Of a DNA stretch of 64,000 nt, positions 1 through 8,606 are shown piece after piece; position 1 is the first letter of the stretch; every line of letters starts with the position of its first letter. Made by a program: the position numbers and the translations under genes. The stretch covers positions 186,001 through 250,000 of the forward strand of contig CAVYXZ010000005.1 of assembly GCA_963772595.1 (NCBI GenBank), written 5' to 3'. This DNA is from CAVYXZ01 sp963772595. Its GTDB lineage: Bacteria > Chloroflexota > Anaerolineae > Aggregatilineales > Phototrophicaceae. The notes below the pieces were generated by a model. It worked only from the letters and a program-made list of their open reading frames with translations, was not told where the DNA came from and ran no database searches.

Positions 1-544
1 CTGAAAGCCAGATCGTGCGCAGCTTTTTCATACCCTGACGAATCCGCGTCTTGACTGTTCCCAGCGGAATCTCCCGGTAAGCGGCAATGTCGGAATGAGA
101 CATCCCGTAAAAATAAGCCAGTCCAATCGCGTCCTGCTGTTCGGGCGGCAGTTGGTGCAGCACGCCCAGCAAACTGCGCCGCAGTTCGCTGCTGCCGGTC
201 GAAAGCAGCGTCTCCCACAGGTCCGGATTCTCGTCGATAAAGAGCATGGGTTGGGTGGGCCGCCGCCGCTGGCTTTTGCGCAGGGCATCAATTGCCAGCC
301 GCCGCGTGATGGTCAACAGCCAGGTGACGAACTCGCCTTTGTTGGGATCATAGCTGGCGGCCTTTTGCCACAGGCGCAGGAAAGTATCCTGTGTGACTTC
401 CTCAGCGGCCATGCTGTCCCCCAAGACGCGGAAGGCCACTGAATAGACCAGATTAACGTAGCGCCTGTGCAGTTCGCATAAGGCGGCTTCGTCTTCTAGT
501 TGAATACCTTCCAGCAGCGCTTCTAGAGAGTCGTCCTGGCTCAT
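1..544 (-). CDS. ECF-type RNA polymerase sigma factor, partial
   Basis: A group-4 (ECF) sigma factor that would direct RNA polymerase to a specific promoter set. It starts at ATG 542-544 and runs off the left edge of the window after 181 codons. Region 2 is visible near residues 27-65 (YVNLVYSVAFRVLGD, then EEVTQDTFLRLWQKA). The region 4 helix-turn-helix follows near residues 130-175 (LPPEQQDAI, MSHSDIAAYREIPLGTVKTR). The length and spacing match the RpoE/SigK-like ECF class. No anti-sigma gene is seen on the right side; it may lie downstream, outside the window. The neighbouring DUF5666-repeat gene lies upstream on the same strand behind a terminator-like hairpin, so the two are probably separate units. 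Confidence 0.9.
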   Translation of the reverse strand, partial: MSQDDSLEALLEGIQLEDEAALCELHRRYVNLVYSVAFRVLGDSMAAEEVTQDTFLRLWQKAASYDPNKGEFVTWLLTITRRLAIDALRKSQRRRPTQPMLFIDENPDLWETLLSTGSSELRRSLLGVLHQLPPEQQDAIGLAYFYGMSHSDIAAYREIPLGTVKTRIRQGMKKLRTIWLS

Positions 545-664
545 CACGGATTCATATGCAGTCCACCTATTCCGGTATCATTGTAATCAAGGTCCGGCAT
601 TCCTCAAAGTGAGGGGGTGCTTTCTCACAGGATTCACATGCTGTTTGTCAGGTCTGAATGGCCG

Positions 665-697
665 GAAAAACAGACAGGGGACCTCGTGAGGCCCCCC
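665..697 (-). terminator. Probable rho-independent terminator of the DUF5666 gene
   Basis: Read on the minus strand, GGGGCCT pairs with AGGTCCCC (one bulged base) around a CACG loop. A T-rich run (CTGTCTGTTTTT) follows. It sits about 35 bases past the stop of the 730-2358 gene, as expected for its transcript end. Confidence 0.5.
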
Positions 698-729
698 GTC
701 AAGCTCGGAGATGATCTCCCTCTACCCTC

Positions 730-2358
730 TTATTTGCCCGTGTTGGCGTACTGGATGCAGTCGCCCTGGTTCTTGAACCCACTGCCATCGGCCCGGCTGA
801 GCGTTTGCCAGCCGCCGCCTTTACAGGCATCTTTCGAGAAACGGACCACGAAGCCGCCACCGTCGTCGTCATCGTCACCCTGGTTGTCATCGCCACCGGT
901 GATGATGTCCTGGTCGATATTGATGATGACGATGTTGACGGCCACGATGATGATCGTATCGCCGCTGGAGACGCTGCTGCCCTCCACGCGGATCACATCG
1001 CCGATGGCAATTTGCGTCAGGATCGGATCATTCTGATCGACCTCGACGTCAATGTTGTAAATCGTGATGATGTTGACGTTGATAGCCTGCACCGGCCCTT
1101 CGATGACGATAGTCACTGGAGGCAGCTCGCCGGTCGTGTAATTTGCGCTGTCGGTATCCGTGACCAGCGTCCCGTTAAAATCAGCGCTGACGGTAGCGGT
1201 ATCGGTGTGCGTATCGGTCGCCTCGAAGGGGCCAATGACGCATTCAAAGCTTGCACCTGGATCCAGGCTGGTGGGCAGGGTGCAGCTGCTGGTATCGAAC
1301 ACATCGTCGCTGAGCGTGATCGCCGTCAGGGGTACGCTGCCGCTATTGCTCACGGCAAAGCGGAAGTAAACCTCGCTCCCTGGCGCAACCGCCAGACCGG
1401 GGGCGGAGTCGGCGTCCTGCCAGTTGGCATTATCCGTCGAGACCTGTTTCTCCACGTCAATTGAAGGCCGGTCGCCGCCGAAATAATGGGCTGCGTCGCT
1501 GTCCTGAACGATCACATCACCAGCGGTCGCCTGAACAGTGGCGAGATCGCTGTGCTGTCCGGCTTCGGCAGGGAAGGGGCCAATCGTACACTCAAAGAAG
1601 GCTCCCACAGCCAGCGCCGCCGGGACCGAGCAGCCGCTCAAATCGTAGACATCGTCCAGCAGGCTGAGCGCGCTGAGTTCGGTCTGGCCGGTATTACTGA
1701 CGACAAAGCGGAATGATACCGGGGTCTGCAAATCCACCTCTGGCCCTGGCGCATCATCCGCGTCCTGCCAGACGGCGTTATCGGTCGAAATGTACTTCTC
1801 GACATCGACCGCAGCGCCCTGACCAGCAGGCGGTTCCGAGGCCGGAATGTTCAGGATGATGACCACCTGCACCGGGACGATGATCTGCGCGCCGCCAGAA
1901 ATGACGAGGTTGCCGTTGACCTCAAGAATGTCCCCGGCGTTCAATTCGGTCAGAAGCGGGTCGTCCGGGTTGAACTGGATATTCAGGTTGAAGATCGTGA
2001 CGATGTTGACGTTGACCGCCTGCACCGGGCCGCGCAGCGTAATGACGGGCGACATGATGCTGTCGCCGGTCAGAGTCAGCGTATCGGCCTGAATGCTGAT
2101 GACACCTGTCGAATCGTCCACCTGACCACCGACCTGGACGACATCGCCCACGGTAAGGCTGCTGAGCAGCGGGTCATCGGCCTGGACAACGATGTCGATA
2201 TTGGCAATTGTAATGATATTAACGTTGATGGCCTGTACCGGCCCTTCAATGACAATCGCGTCTGAATTGTCGTCTTGAAGACCCGAGGAATCCCCTAACA
2301 CCGGCACTGCGCCTAGAATCAGCAGCGCCAAAATAATGCTAATGAGTCTTCGGAACAT
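730..2358 (-). CDS. Secreted protein with DUF5666-type repeats and DUF11-like domains
   Basis: A 542-residue exported protein. Residues 1-22 are a Sec signal peptide (arginines, then LISIILALLILGAVPVLG). Three modules carry the phrase GPVQAINVNI(I/V)TI (near residues 39, 108 and 420), followed by a short beta-rich unit of the DUF5666 type. Between the second and third lie two copies of a roughly 95-residue module starting VEKYISTDNAVWQDAD or VEKQVSTDNANWQDAD, with FRFVVSNTG and a Cys pair. These resemble DUF11/conserved-repeat domains of cell-surface proteins. A very acidic stretch (DDNQGDDDDDGGG) precedes the C-terminal tail. No catalytic motif is seen. A surface or matrix role is inferred only. 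GGGGACG before ATG 2358 is a plausible ribosome binding site. Confidence 0.75.
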   Translation of the reverse strand: MFRRLISIILALLILGAVPVLGDSSGLQDDNSDAIVIEGPVQAINVNIITIANIDIVVQADDPLLSSLTVGDVVQVGGQVDDSTGVISIQADTLTLTGDSIMSPVITLRGPVQAVNVNIVTIFNLNIQFNPDDPLLTELNAGDILEVNGNLVISGGAQIIVPVQVVIILNIPASEPPAGQGAAVDVEKYISTDNAVWQDADDAPGPEVDLQTPVSFRFVVSNTGQTELSALSLLDDVYDLSGCSVPAALAVGAFFECTIGPFPAEAGQHSDLATVQATAGDVIVQDSDAAHYFGGDRPSIDVEKQVSTDNANWQDADSAPGLAVAPGSEVYFRFAVSNSGSVPLTAITLSDDVFDTSSCTLPTSLDPGASFECVIGPFEATDTHTDTATVSADFNGTLVTDTDSANYTTGELPPVTIVIEGPVQAINVNIITIYNIDVEVDQNDPILTQIAIGDVIRVEGSSVSSGDTIIIVAVNIVIINIDQDIITGGDDNQGDDDDDGGGFVVRFSKDACKGGGWQTLSRADGSGFKNQGDCIQYANTGK

Positions 2359-2491
2359 GAGGTCGTCCCCTTAGTGATTGCTTATCATTGAAACCCGTAT
2401 ACAGGCTGGAGATGTTACGAATCGGCGGGATACTGCCCGCAAACCGGGACCTAAGTACCAGATCAATCGGCCTGGTAGGGGTGCCCCGGCT

Positions 2492-3388
2492 TTAGCGCTG
2501 CATCAGGGCATCGACCTCGGCGCGCTGGGGCATACTGCGGGTAGTGCCGGGACGAGTCACGGCCAGGGCTGCTGTGGCATTGGCGAAAGCAAGCGCATCC
2601 GGCAGCGCGCGACCTTCGGCCAGGGCTACTGCCAGCCCACCGTTGAAGGCATCGCCCGCGCCGGTCGTATCGACCACTTCAACCGGATAGCCCGCGACCT
2701 CCCCGGAGTCGTCCTGCGTGGCCCACAGCGCACCACGCGCGCCCGCCGTCATAATCAGCGTCTGGCCCGCGTGCCGGACCAGTTGGCACAGGTCATCGGA
2801 ACGCGCGCCGAAGAGGATCTCCAGTTCGGATTCGTTGGGCGTCAGGTAATCGGCCAGGGCCAGCAGCTCGTCATCCAGCGGCGCGGCAGGGGCCGGGTTG
2901 AGAATGGTCTTCAGGCCCGCCGCCTTTGCCGTTTGCAATGCCCGCTTCACCGTCGCCATCTCGATCTCAAGCTGGGCCAGCAGAATGTCCGCCGCCGCAA
3001 TCGTCTCACGGGCGGCCTCGACATCCGCCGGGCTGAGGGCGAGATTGGCCCCGGAGGCGACGGCAATGGCGTTCTCGCCGGAATCGTCCACGAAGATCGG
3101 CGCGACCCCGGTGGCGTGATCGGCATCCTGGCGGACGTGCGTCGTGTCGATACCCTCAGCGGCCCAGGTCGCCAGGGCGGCCTCGCCGAAGGAATCGCGG
3201 CCCACGCAGCCGATGAAGCTCACACGCGCCCCCAGACGCGCCGCCGCCACCGCCTGATTCGAGCCTTTGCCGCCCGGCCCGGTGACGAACTCGCGGGCCA
3301 TCACGGTCTCGCCCGGTCTGGGCATCCGCTCCATATACGTCGTCAGGTCCATGTTAAAGCTGCCCACGACGATGACTGCCGCTGTCAT
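2492..3388 (-). CDS. rbsK: Ribokinase / PfkB-family sugar kinase
   Basis: Phosphorylates ribose (or a related furanose or nucleoside) at O5 with ATP in the cytoplasm. At 298 residues it has the usual ribokinase length. Seen: GSFNMDL near the N-terminus, the substrate-binding GGKGSNQA (residues 39-46), NPAPA and TPNESE mid-protein, and DTTGAGDAFNGG near residues 238-250, with the catalytic Asp and the anion hole. The start overlaps the end of the upstream GNAT gene by 35 bases, so it is probably the last gene of a minus-strand operon. Ribose is the best guess for the substrate, but other PfkB substrates are possible because no ribose transporter is adjacent. Confidence 0.9.
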   Translation of the reverse strand: MTAAVIVVGSFNMDLTTYMERMPRPGETVMAREFVTGPGGKGSNQAVAAARLGARVSFIGCVGRDSFGEAALATWAAEGIDTTHVRQDADHATGVAPIFVDDSGENAIAVASGANLALSPADVEAARETIAAADILLAQLEIEMATVKRALQTAKAAGLKTILNPAPAAPLDDELLALADYLTPNESELEILFGARSDDLCQLVRHAGQTLIMTAGARGALWATQDDSGEVAGYPVEVVDTTGAGDAFNGGLAVALAEGRALPDALAFANATAALAVTRPGTTRSMPQRAEVDALMQR

Positions 3389-3944
3389 GCCTGTCCTCCT
3401 GTGCCGGGGACCACTCCGCCCCGGTCATGCTGTAGATCATGGTGTCGATGTAGCGTTCCGCCTGCCAGTCGAGCTGTGGGCGGCTGCCCTGGTAGTGGAA
3501 GCCCAGGCGCTCGGCCACGTGGCGGCTTTTCAGGTTATCGGCGGCGCAGCGAATCTCGACGGTCTGCAAACCCAGGTGGGTGAAGGCATAGCTGGTCATA
3601 GCACGGCAGGCCGCCGTCATCAGCCCGCGCCCCTGGAAGCTCTCGCCCAGCCAGTAGCCGATCTCGGTCATCTGCTTGCCCTGGTTGATGTAGTTGTAGC
3701 TGATGACCCCGCCCAGGTGATTGTCAACCCAGAGGCCCGCGTGCATCCCGCTGCGCCGGGCGTGCTGGCGCAGACCGAAGCGAATAAAACGCCGGGTATC
3801 CTCCAGGCTGCGCGTGCCATCCACCCAGGGCAGCCAGGGACGCAGGGCCTCGCGGTTGCGATTAATCAATGTGAACAGCGCGGTCGTGTGTGCCTCGGTC
3901 AGCAGGCGCAGTTCCAGGCTGTCATTCACTCTCAGATGAAACAT
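3354..3944 (-). CDS. GNAT acetyltransferase, RimJ/RimL type
   Basis: A 196-residue Gcn5-related N-acetyltransferase that moves acetyl from acetyl-CoA to an amine. The RimJ/RimL/SpeG layout is clear: an N-terminal LRLLTEAHTTALFTLI segment, GYWLGESFQGRGLMTAA (the acetyl-CoA pyrophosphate loop, Q-G-R-G-L) and the C-terminal AERLGFHYQGSRPQ. The target (a ribosomal protein N-terminus or small amines) cannot be read from the sequence. It overlaps the genes on both sides (23 bases upstream, 35 bases downstream), which indicates translational coupling in the 2.5-4.3 kb operon. Confidence 0.85.
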   Translation of the reverse strand: MFHLRVNDSLELRLLTEAHTTALFTLINRNREALRPWLPWVDGTRSLEDTRRFIRFGLRQHARRSGMHAGLWVDNHLGGVISYNYINQGKQMTEIGYWLGESFQGRGLMTAACRAMTSYAFTHLGLQTVEIRCAADNLKSRHVAERLGFHYQGSRPQLDWQAERYIDTMIYSMTGAEWSPAQEDRHDSGSHRRGQL

Positions 3945-4314
3945 TATCCAACTGCTGCAATTTCACCACTGCTTCGTCAATCAAGACCAGCAGATGCAGT
4001 TTGGCATCGTTGCGAGTTGCCTCGTCGCGCTGGTCCACCACGATTTCGTCATGGCGATTGTAGACCACCGGGTAGAGATCCGGTATGGTGTCGCGGTTCA
4101 CCAGCCCGATCTGCTGGTCATCCGCGCCCGTCACGCTGTCCGCGAAATCGGCGGTCTCGTACTTGAAGGTCGCCTCGCCAAAACTGTTGGTCAGCATCAC
4201 CCCCAGCGAATCATCGGGAGAATACTCATCGCGGTCGAACAACTCCACCTTCACATTCGCCAGCGGCTTGCGGGTTTCGCGTACCAGGACGCGCACTGTC
4301 GTCACGAATTCCAT
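3922..4314 (-). CDS. Small beta-sandwich-like protein (transthyretin/carboxypeptidase-regulatory style)
   Basis: A 130-residue protein with no signal peptide. The N-terminal half (VRVLVRETRKPLANVKVELFD, then LGVMLTNSFGEATFKY) has the pattern 'post-processing of a beta strand, then a G-E-A turn' typical of transthyretin-like or CarboxypepD_reg-like domains. The C-terminal part is charged and helical. I do not recognise a specific family. It lies 72 bases downstream of the acetamidase gene and its end overlaps the GNAT start, so it belongs to the same transcript. Function unknown. Confidence 0.6.
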   Translation of the reverse strand: MEFVTTVRVLVRETRKPLANVKVELFDRDEYSPDDSLGVMLTNSFGEATFKYETADFADSVTGADDQQIGLVNRDTIPDLYPVVYNRHDEIVVDQRDEATRNDAKLHLLVLIDEAVVKLQQLDNVSSESE

Positions 4315-4386
4315 AATTCCTCCTTCCCGGTCGGTTCAGCATGAGTATAGTCAATTTGATCCGTTCGCGCCGCAAGAAAACCGGTC

Positions 4387-5298
4387 TCAGGCGGTCTGAA
4401 ACGCGCCGTGTGGCAGCAGCGCATGGACCCCGTTCGTGCCGTTGACCCGCTGCGTGACGCGCATCTCGACGATCAAGCTGGCGAGCGAGAGCGCATTGCG
4501 CCGGGTGATGCCATGCTGCTGGGTCATCAGATCGAGCATGGCGTCCAGGGCGATGTCGTAAGCGGTGTTGAGGTCCGGGTCGAAGCCCAGCGTCACCCAG
4601 CCCGCCGGCGTGTCCGCCTGAGGCGTCTTGAGCGGCATATCGTCGCGCAGTTCGAAGCGCAGATCGACCCGGTCCATCGGGCATTCGATGGCCGTGCCGC
4701 TGATCTCGCCGTCGGCCTGGACCGCATGGCCGTCCCCGGTCGAAAACAGCGCACCCTCGACCGCAATGGGCAGGTAGAGCGTGCTGCCAACGACCAGTTC
4801 CTTGCAGTCCATGTTGCCTCCGCAGAAGCGCGGCGGCGCAGTCGAGTGATTGCCCGCTTCGTTCGGCGGCATCCCCATCACGCCCATGAAGGGCTTGAGC
4901 GGCACCACCTGGCCCAGTTGATTGCGCGCGATCCCGGCGGCCTTGTCCAGGTCCCAGTAGAAGAACTCCCGCGAATCCGGCCCCTCTGCCCCGGCGTTCC
5001 AGCCCCAGTCGCCCGGCTCGATGACCTCGATGTGGACCACCAGCGTCATGCCCGGTTTTGCGCCCCGTATCGCCACCGGCCCATTGAGCGGGTGAACCGC
5101 GCCGGTCTCAGGATTGCGGCCTGGGAAGGTATGCCACTGCGCGCGGTCCTGCCCGGCAGGGCGGCTCAGGTTCCAGCCTGCGTCGATGGTGCGATAGCGG
5201 ACTGTGTCGCCGGGGTCAATCGTCAGCACCGGCGGCAGCTCGCGTGAAAAAGGGCTGTGAATGATGCCGGTCTCTGGTTCCAGCGTGTACAAGCTCAT
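4387..5298 (-). CDS. Acetamidase/formamidase family hydrolase
   Basis: A 303-residue FmdA/AmdA-family amidohydrolase that releases ammonia from formamide, acetamide or related short amides. Family landmarks: HPLNGPVAIRGAKPGMTLVV near residue 68, the aromatic VIEPGDWGWN, and the metal/active-site region GNMDCKELVVGSTLYLPI with FSTGDGHAVQADGEI at residues 160-200. The length fits the family. ATG 5298 overlaps the stop of the preceding lipoprotein in an ATGA arrangement, so both are on one mRNA. Substrate preference among short amides is not determinable here. Confidence 0.88.
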   Translation of the reverse strand: MSLYTLEPETGIIHSPFSRELPPVLTIDPGDTVRYRTIDAGWNLSRPAGQDRAQWHTFPGRNPETGAVHPLNGPVAIRGAKPGMTLVVHIEVIEPGDWGWNAGAEGPDSREFFYWDLDKAAGIARNQLGQVVPLKPFMGVMGMPPNEAGNHSTAPPRFCGGNMDCKELVVGSTLYLPIAVEGALFSTGDGHAVQADGEISGTAIECPMDRVDLRFELRDDMPLKTPQADTPAGWVTLGFDPDLNTAYDIALDAMLDLMTQQHGITRRNALSLASLIVEMRVTQRVNGTNGVHALLPHGAFQTA

Positions 5299-5820
5299 GA
5301 TTGCTCCTCTTGTTGAATATCGACCGTGTAATCTACCGCGCCATCCAGCGCCAGCCAGAAAGGCCGCACCAGATCATAATCGCAGTCGCCCTCGGTGATA
5401 AAGCGGACGCGAATGGTGATCTGTTTGGCCTCGTCGTCGCGGGTCATGGATACAATCTCGTGCCGGGCCGTGCAGCCGCTGCCCCGGTTCCATAGGCCAG
5501 CCAGGATGCGCCCGCCGCTGAAATCGAAGGGCACCCGCTTGACCGGCTGGTCACAGAGCTGGCTGTGATCGGCCAGATCGTAGAAGTTGATCTGCTCTGC
5601 CTCGCTGCGCAAGATGAAGACTCGCCCGGCAGCATCCGCTGCCGAATTCGAAGCAAATACCCGCCATGACCTCGCTGGCATCCTGGGCCAGCACCGTGCC
5701 AATCGTCGCCGTCGGCACGGGCTGTGCGGGGTCAGGCGTAGGCAGGCTGCTGGTCAGATAACAGCCTGCGTTTAGAAACATCAAAAACGTAATGAAAAAC
5801 CCGGCCCAACGGCCCCGCAT
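5295..5820 (-). CDS. Lipoprotein of unknown function, frameshifted
   Basis: The start at 5820 gives MRGRWAGFFITFLMFLNAGC, a lipoprotein signal with lipobox LNAGC and lipidated Cys at residue 20. The frame is then lost near 5640. In the neighbouring frame the protein resumes (AADAAGRVFILRSEAEQINFYD) and ends with FWLALDGAVDYTVDIQQEEQ at 5295. Total length would be about 174 residues. No known domain is recognised; the C-terminal half looks like a beta-rich extracellular domain with two Cys. Its stop overlaps the acetamidase start. A single-base change would restore it, so a sequencing indel is as likely as a real mutation. Confidence 0.6.
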
Positions 5821-5938
5821 CCCTTTATTCCCTTCACAGATTCTTCACTCTCTTTTGGTGGTTTGAACTCGCTTCCATTCTTAAAGCATGGTAAGATGCT
5901 CAATATGACTAAAACCCGAAAATGTAGGCAATAACCTA

Positions 5939-6670
5939 ATGCGTGTACTCATAATTTCGGATATCCATGCAAATCTTACCGCGTTTGAAACCGTTCTGGA
6001 AGACGCGCGCGATCAGTGGGATTATGTGTGGTGCCTGGGGGATGTGGTGGGTTATGGACCAGATCCCAACGAATGTGTCGAACTGCTGTGCAGTATGCCG
6101 CATCTTTGCCTGGCGGGAAACCACGATTGGGCAGCCCTGGGCCGCCTGGATATTCGGACTTTCAACCCGGACGCGCGCAAAGCCGTCAACTGGACGCGCG
6201 AAACGCTCACGCCGGAAAACACCCACTATCTCGAAGACCTGCCGACAACCTTCGTCATCGGCGATTACACCCTGGCGCACGGCAGCCCGCGCGAGCCAGT
6301 CTGGGAGTATATCCTGGAACCGCTGATTGCGGCGCTTAATTTCCCGCATTTTGAGACTCCTTACTGTCTGGTGGGCCATACGCACCAGCCGGTGATTTAC
6401 GAACAGATCGCCGACGACGGCGAGACTCAGGTCGTGATGCCCAGTTATCGCCAACAGCGGCAGCTCAACGGCCACCGCCAGATCATCAATCCGGGCAGTG
6501 TGGGCCAGCCCCGCGACCAGAACCCCGATGCCGCCTATGCGCTGCTGGATGTCGAGAACAAGACCTGGGAGCACCGCCGCGTGCCCTATGACATCGCCGC
6601 TGTGCAGCAGCGGATGCGCAATTACGATATGCCTGATCGTCTGGTGATTCGCCTCGAACACGGCTGGTAG
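5939..6670 (+). CDS. Metallophosphoesterase, YfcE/diadenosine-tetraphosphatase style
   Basis: A 243-residue calcineurin-like phosphoesterase using a dinuclear metal site. All five metal-binding blocks are visible in order: SDIHAN (residues 8-13), GDVVGYGPDP (about 37-46), GNHDW (about 61-65), AHGSP near 114 and GHTHQP near 144. The late motif NPGSVGQPRD is typical of the YfcE/MJ0936 subgroup. The substrate is probably a phosphodiester, but its identity is unknown. It is followed after 7 bases by a DtxR-type metal regulator, which suggests a joint operon linked to metal supply. Confidence 0.87.
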   Translation: MRVLIISDIHANLTAFETVLEDARDQWDYVWCLGDVVGYGPDPNECVELLCSMPHLCLAGNHDWAALGRLDIRTFNPDARKAVNWTRETLTPENTHYLEDLPTTFVIGDYTLAHGSPREPVWEYILEPLIAALNFPHFETPYCLVGHTHQPVIYEQIADDGETQVVMPSYRQQRQLNGHRQIINPGSVGQPRDQNPDAAYALLDVENKTWEHRRVPYDIAAVQQRMRNYDMPDRLVIRLEHGW

Positions 6671-6677
6671 GCAGCGC

Positions 6678-7358
6678 ATGACCGAGGACCTCAGCCCCAA
6701 AACACGGGACTATCTGGTCGAAATCTACCGGCTGAGTGATCGCAGCGCCGCCGAAAGCCCCTACGTCGGTACTTCTGCCCTGGCGGACTTGCTGGATGTC
6801 AGCGCTCCGGCGGTCAACCGCATGGTGACGCGGCTCAAAGATCTGGGCCTGCTGGAACACGAACCTTACCAGGGCATCCGCCTGACCGAAGCGGGCAAAC
6901 GCGAGGCCCTCAAGCAGCTCCGGCGGCACCGCATCGCCAAAGCTTTCCTGGTCAACGTGATGGGCTTCGGCTGGCACGAGGTCAACGAAGAAGCCAACCA
7001 TCTCGCCTCCGCGTTGGACGACCGCATCACGCAGCGCATGGCCGAGATGGCCGGGAACCCGACTCACGGCCCGCATGGCGAACCGATCCCCGATGAAGAC
7101 GGCAGCGTCGAACTGCCGGACGATTTCTTCCTGACGAACGCCACCCCCGAACAGGGTCACCTGCGCATCAGCCGCGTGCTGACCCGCGAGACCGACCGCC
7201 TGGAATATATCGCCGCGCTGGGCCTGACGCCCGGCTGCGAGGTCGAGGTGCTGCACGTCGCGCCCTTTCACGGGCCGATTCAGCTCAAAGTCGGCGACGA
7301 ATACCGCATCATCGGCTCCAACCTGGCCGATTTGATCCGCGTGTCGCTGGTGGAGTGA
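6678..7358 (+). CDS. DtxR/MntR-family metal-dependent transcriptional regulator
   Basis: A 226-residue repressor of the DtxR/IdeR/MntR family, which binds DNA when loaded with Fe(II) or Mn(II). The N-terminal winged helix spans residues 5-70 (TSALADLLDVSAPAVNRMVTRL is the recognition region). The dimerisation/metal domain includes HRIAKAFLV and GWHEVNEEANHLASAL, with the usual His/Glu ligands. The C-terminal 75 residues form a FeoA/SH3-like domain (GLTPGCEVEVLHVAPF, GDEYRIIGSNLADLIRV). It shares a transcript with the upstream phosphoesterase. No metal transporter is adjacent, so the regulated metal is unknown. Confidence 0.88.
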   Translation: MTEDLSPKTRDYLVEIYRLSDRSAAESPYVGTSALADLLDVSAPAVNRMVTRLKDLGLLEHEPYQGIRLTEAGKREALKQLRRHRIAKAFLVNVMGFGWHEVNEEANHLASALDDRITQRMAEMAGNPTHGPHGEPIPDEDGSVELPDDFFLTNATPEQGHLRISRVLTRETDRLEYIAALGLTPGCEVEVLHVAPFHGPIQLKVGDEYRIIGSNLADLIRVSLVE

Positions 7359-7502
7359 TTTTTTGTGAGGCGCTGCCCCACACCCCGTATTTGACATGAA
7401 TTGAAAAGAAGCAGACCTGTGTGATCCGGCCTCTGGAGGGAAACGGCGTTTTCGTGTACACTAGGCGGCGTGACCATTTGCGCAAGTGGAGACCGAGTAA
7501 TC

Positions 7503-7904
7503 ATGACAACTGACTCGCGGACCTGGTTCTATACCACGCCCGAACCCCGCCCCTACTATATCGAAGAACGGGTAAACCATACCCTGTGGAAAAATCGCCT
7601 GCAAACCCTGTCGATGACCTGCACCCAGGCAACGGTGCCGATCAAGATGGAAGGCGACTGGCAGGGCAATCCGGTCAGCTTTGAATGGCAGCCCGGCAAA
7701 TACTTCACCCTGCGCATGGGCCAGGAAAGCCGCGAGTTGATCGGCACGGTGCGCCAGATGCTGATGATGCGCCCGGCGCTGTCCTATGGCGACCCGGAAG
7801 GCCGCCACGTGGTCGAATGGCACACGGACGGCGGCGACGACCGCTGGCGGAACATTCAGGGCGATCCCAGCTACCAGGGGCTGCGGCGGCTGCGCAAAGA
7901 CTGA
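7503..7904 (+). CDS. Conserved-looking hypothetical protein
   Basis: A 133-residue soluble protein rich in Trp, Arg and aromatic residues (RTWFYTTPEPRPYYIEERV, then LRMGQESRELIGTVRQML). The start at 7503 is preferred over an upstream in-frame ATG at 7470 because GGAG lies about 12 bases before it and homologous-looking sequence begins there. No signal peptide, membrane segment or known motif is present. A TACACT hexamer at about 7456 could be the -10 element of its own promoter. Function unknown. Confidence 0.55.
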   Translation: MTTDSRTWFYTTPEPRPYYIEERVNHTLWKNRLQTLSMTCTQATVPIKMEGDWQGNPVSFEWQPGKYFTLRMGQESRELIGTVRQMLMMRPALSYGDPEGRHVVEWHTDGGDDRWRNIQGDPSYQGLRRLRKD

Positions 7905-8042
7905 ATGTAACCTCAGGTCAATACACGGCGCGCCGTATCTCTACGGTTTTTATAACCTTCTGATTGTTACGCCTACACGTAAGGTCCGCGTCTCACAAGC
8001 CGTCAATACAATACATTGAACTCATATCGAGGACTCTCAACC

Positions 8043-8606
8043 ATGGCGACGTCTGTTGTGCGGCTGGGCCGCGAGGGAATGCGCTGCGAGATTTCGGCCC
8101 GCCAGCACGTCATTTATGCCGATGAACCGGAAGACAGCGGCGGCAGTGATCTGGCCCCGACCCCCACTGAGATGCTGTTGGGCGCGCTGGGAAGCTGCAT
8201 TGCCGTCACCAGCCGCATGTATGCCGAGCGCAAAGGCTGGCCGCTGGAAGGCGTCGAAGTGTCGCTGGACATGGAGCGCTTCAGGAAAGACGAATACCCC
8301 GGTTACGAAGGCGACTTTCCGTTTGTTCACGAAATCCGCGATCAGATCATCTTTTATGGCCCGCTGGATGACCAGCAGCGCGAACGGCTCCTGGAAATTG
8401 CCGCGCGATGCCCGGTCCACCGCGTGATCGCCAACCCGGCCTTCTTCATCGAGGAGATGATCGCGGCGGAGGCCGACGGTCTGCACTGCAAGCAAACGGA
8501 TTCCTGTGGCAGCTTGACAGGCGCTTTAGCATGTTCCACAATCGGGCGCATGGAGACACGAGGCGAAGGTTCAAGCTATGAAACGCTTTGGCGACTGCTA
8601 CATTAG
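8043..8606 (+). CDS. OsmC/Ohr family protein
   Basis: An OsmC-superfamily thiol peroxidase-like protein; members reduce organic hydroperoxides with a reactive Cys pair. Both cysteines are in place: GALGSCIAVTSRMYAERK near residue 58 and IAARCPVHRVI near residue 123. The PTPTEMLLGALGSC helix is diagnostic. Start 8043 is chosen over 8016 because GAGGACTC precedes it and the domain begins MATSVVRLGREG. The C-terminal 40 residues extend beyond the usual family end and overlap the next gene by 29 bases, so the true stop may have been lost by a small indel near 8500. Confidence 0.82.
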   Translation: MATSVVRLGREGMRCEISARQHVIYADEPEDSGGSDLAPTPTEMLLGALGSCIAVTSRMYAERKGWPLEGVEVSLDMERFRKDEYPGYEGDFPFVHEIRDQIIFYGPLDDQQRERLLEIAARCPVHRVIANPAFFIEEMIAAEADGLHCKQTDSCGSLTGALACSTIGRMETRGEGSSYETLWRLLH

